This document shows, piece by piece, positions 5,750 to 7,541 of a DNA stretch of 7,541 nucleotides (position 1 is the first letter of the stretch; each line of letters begins with the position of its first letter). The DNA is from an uncultured Bacteroidota bacterium. Lineage in GTDB: Bacteria > Bacteroidota > Bacteroidia > Bacteroidales > P3. The stretch covers positions 1 through 7,541 of the forward strand of contig CACXCY010000134.1 in assembly GCA_902766265.1 (NCBI GenBank), in the 5' to 3' direction. The translations under genes and the position numbers were made by a program. The notes under the pieces were generated by a model. It saw only the letters and a list, made by a program, of their open reading frames with translations, ran no database searches and was not told the origin of the DNA.

Positions 5750-6481
5750 ATGAACCAATCACTGAAACGCGGATACCTGGCGCTGACGGTCGTATTGTTG
5801 GTTGTTACAGTCGTGGTGCTGGTCATTTGGGAGGTAAACCACAAGGCACCTGCCAACGACCCCATGGGGCAAGAGCAATTTGAAGAAATGGTGCGGCAAT
5901 ACGAGGACACCCTTGTCGTAAGAACACGCAGAGCCGACTCCGCGCGACGCAGCCAATACCGCAGGACATATTACCACAGAGACTGCAACTACCGAAAAGA
6001 CACTGCCGGAAGATATAGCACGCCTCAGAGTAATACAGGATATACGGAATACAAACCAACACCCTACGAAAAGAAACAGATAAAGATAGAACTGAGCACT
6101 GCCGACACCCTCGACCTGCAGCAGCTGCGTGGCATAGGCCCCGTCTATGCACGGCGTATCTGCAGATACCGCGACTTATTAGGTGGATTCTACAAGAAAG
6201 AACAACTGTTGGAGGTGAACGGCCTCAGCCCCGAACTTTACAACGAAATTGCTCCCTACCTGACGCTTGACACCACCGACATAAGGCCATTGAAACTGAA
6301 CACCGCCACTATAAAAGAACTGAACCGCCATCCGTATCTGGATTTCTACCAAGCCAAAGCAATTGTTGTGTTCCGCCAGAAAGGCGGCACCTTTGAGAAA
6401 CCGCAAGACCTTTTAAAAGTCAACCTCATTGACGAAGCGACCTACCAAAAAATAAAACCTTATGTGGAAGCTGGAATGTAA
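5750..6481 (+). CDS. membrane-anchored helix-hairpin-helix (ComEA-like) protein
   Basis: The 243-residue protein has one N-terminal membrane helix at about 9-27 preceded by Lys6 and Arg7, so the rest should face the periplasm. Residues 28-110 form a charged, Tyr- and Arg-rich linker. A ComEA-type helix-hairpin-helix region follows at about 112-171, with LRGIGPVYARRI at 126-137 carrying the DNA-binding GIG hairpin. A second repeat at about 181-242 starts LKLNTATIKEL; its hairpin reads HPYLDFYQAKAI and lacks the GxG, so it is degenerate. ComEA proteins bind incoming DNA in natural transformation, and related proteins occur widely in Bacteroidetes without proven function. No comEC or other uptake gene is in the window, so a DNA-uptake role is open. 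The start follows lptC by 2 nt, and no better in-frame start is evident. Third-position GC is lower than in pth. Confidence 0.8.
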   Translation: MNQSLKRGYLALTVVLLVVTVVVLVIWEVNHKAPANDPMGQEQFEEMVRQYEDTLVVRTRRADSARRSQYRRTYYHRDCNYRKDTAGRYSTPQSNTGYTEYKPTPYEKKQIKIELSTADTLDLQQLRGIGPVYARRICRYRDLLGGFYKKEQLLEVNGLSPELYNEIAPYLTLDTTDIRPLKLNTATIKELNRHPYLDFYQAKAIVVFRQKGGTFEKPQDLLKVNLIDEATYQKIKPYVEAGM

Positions 6482-6552
6482 GAAGCTGTTCAAGTACGAT
6501 TAGTATCAAGCATCGGTCAAGCTTCCCAAAACACAATATAGAAACGCCAACT
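6482..6552 (+). other. short spacer before lpxD
   Basis: These 71 nt between the helix-hairpin-helix gene and lpxD hold no reading frame of note, no TAnnTTTG box and no convincing terminator. The last 25 nt are A-rich, which is consistent with an initiation region for lpxD. lpxD may be transcribed from upstream or from an unrecognised promoter here. Confidence 0.4.
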
Positions 6553-7541
6553 ATGAAATTTACAGCCCAACAGATAGCGAGCATGCTCGGCGGCACTGTC
6601 GAAGGCAATGCAAACGCAGAAGTGTGGAAACTTTGCAAGATTGAAGAAGGCGAGCCAGGAGGCATATCGTTTCTGGCCAACCCCAAGTACACCCATTATA
6701 TCTATGGAACGAAATCGTCGGTGGTCATCATAGCTCGTGATTTCCAACCCGAACAGCCCATTGCCGCCACGCTGGTGCGTGTAGACAATCCTTATCTTTC
6801 GTTTGCAGCATTGTTGAAAGCGTACAATGAAATGCAGCTCAACAAGACAGGAAGAGCCGAACAGGCCTATGTGTCACCCTCGGCCACGGTGGGCGAGAAC
6901 TGCTATATTGGCCAGTTCGCTTTCATCGGTGAAAATGTGAGAGTGGGAGACAACGTGAAGATTTATCCTCAAGCGTATGTGGGCGACAACTGCGTTATCG
7001 GCGACAATACCACACTCTTTGCCGGCGTGAAGTTGTATTGCAACACTATGGTAGGAGCCAACTGCATATTGCATGCGGGCGTAGTGGCTGGTTCCGACGG
7101 CTTTGGCTTTGCTCCCAAGGAGGACGGCACCTATGACAAGATTGACCAGATAGGCAATGTTGTCATCGAAGACAATGTGGAGATAGGTGCCAACACCTGC
7201 ATTGACCGCGCCACGATGGGCTCAACCATCATTCATAAAGGTGTCAAGATTGACAATTTGTGTCAGGTGGCACACAATGTGGTAATAGGTGACAATACTG
7301 TTATGGCTTCCCAGAGTGGTGTTGCCGGTTCTGGCAAGGTGGGCAGCAACTGCGTCATTGCCGGTCAGGTAGGTATTGTTGGCCACATAGAGTTGGGCGA
7401 CCGCGTGAAAGTCGGAGCCCAGAGTGGTGTGACGCATCATGTCAAATCCGACTCCACCGTATGGGGCAGTCCTGCTATTGACGCTCGTCAGCAGAAGCGC
7501 AATACGGTACACATGCGCAATATCGAAGACCTCATCAAACG
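6553..7541 (+). CDS. lpxD: UDP-3-O-acylglucosamine N-acyltransferase (partial, 3' end cut)
   Basis: LpxD transfers a 3-hydroxyacyl chain from acyl carrier protein to the amine of UDP-3-O-acyl-glucosamine, the third step of lipid A synthesis, in the cytoplasm. From ATG 6553 the frame is open for 329 codons to the window edge. Family members are near 345 residues, so only the last 15-20 are probably missing. The N-terminal uridine-binding domain spans about 1-98 and includes ISFLANPKYTHYIY at about 38-51. A left-handed beta-helix of hexapeptide repeats follows from about 105 (VSPSATVGENCYIG, VVIEDNVEIGANTCIDRATMG and so on). CQVAHNVVIG at 237-246 contains His241, the equivalent of the catalytic His239 in E. 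coli; His278 in VGH is also conserved. In Bacteroidales lpxD is commonly followed by lpxC/fabZ and lpxA, which would lie beyond the window. Third-position GC is the lowest of the genes sampled here. Confidence 0.95.
   Translation, partial: MKFTAQQIASMLGGTVEGNANAEVWKLCKIEEGEPGGISFLANPKYTHYIYGTKSSVVIIARDFQPEQPIAATLVRVDNPYLSFAALLKAYNEMQLNKTGRAEQAYVSPSATVGENCYIGQFAFIGENVRVGDNVKIYPQAYVGDNCVIGDNTTLFAGVKLYCNTMVGANCILHAGVVAGSDGFGFAPKEDGTYDKIDQIGNVVIEDNVEIGANTCIDRATMGSTIIHKGVKIDNLCQVAHNVVIGDNTVMASQSGVAGSGKVGSNCVIAGQVGIVGHIELGDRVKVGAQSGVTHHVKSDSTVWGSPAIDARQQKRNTVHMRNIEDLIK

Overview
The window reads as a chromosomal segment of a moderately GC-rich Bacteroidota bacterium, most likely a Bacteroidales gut or oral commensal. 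Four things point there: a TATCTTTG box matching the Bacteroidetes TAnnTTTG promoter element, A-rich leaders in place of Shine-Dalgarno sites at several genes, a beta-barrel protein opening with SPYSxYGxG after its signal peptide, and lptC closely following a TPR protein and a coaX gene. The genus cannot be fixed from the sequence alone.

Layout: (i) 1-136 is an AT-rich leader with no complete gene of normal size. (ii) 137-847 is a stand-alone small gene with a good Shine-Dalgarno site. It resembles the Bacteroidetes DUF6266-type proteins and ends in a Gly/Asn/Asp tail encoded by 36-nt repeats. A hairpin and an intrinsic terminator follow it. (iii) From the promoter box at 961 onward, all genes lie on the + strand in a compact cluster: pth (peptidyl-tRNA hydrolase), coaX (type III pantothenate kinase), an outer-membrane beta-barrel protein, a secreted TPR protein, lptC (LPS export), a membrane-anchored helix-hairpin-helix protein, and lpxD (lipid A synthesis), which is cut off by the window end. 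Several junctions overlap by 4 nt or leave 2 nt, which suggests co-transcription.

Functionally the cluster joins translation and CoA housekeeping (pth, coaX) to outer-membrane construction (barrel protein, TPR protein, lptC, lpxD). lpxD supplies a step of lipid A synthesis, and LptC helps carry finished LPS out of the inner membrane. CoaX makes phosphopantothenate, the precursor of CoA and of the acyl-carrier-protein prosthetic group that carries LpxD's acyl donor.

I found no mobile element, CRISPR array, RNA gene or convincing novel system. The most unusual feature is a 17-bp hairpin followed by a short T run, placed inside the signal-peptide codons of lptC. It looks like a terminator or attenuator within a reading frame. 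Other points of interest are the repeat-encoded tail of the first gene and the uncertain start of pth.
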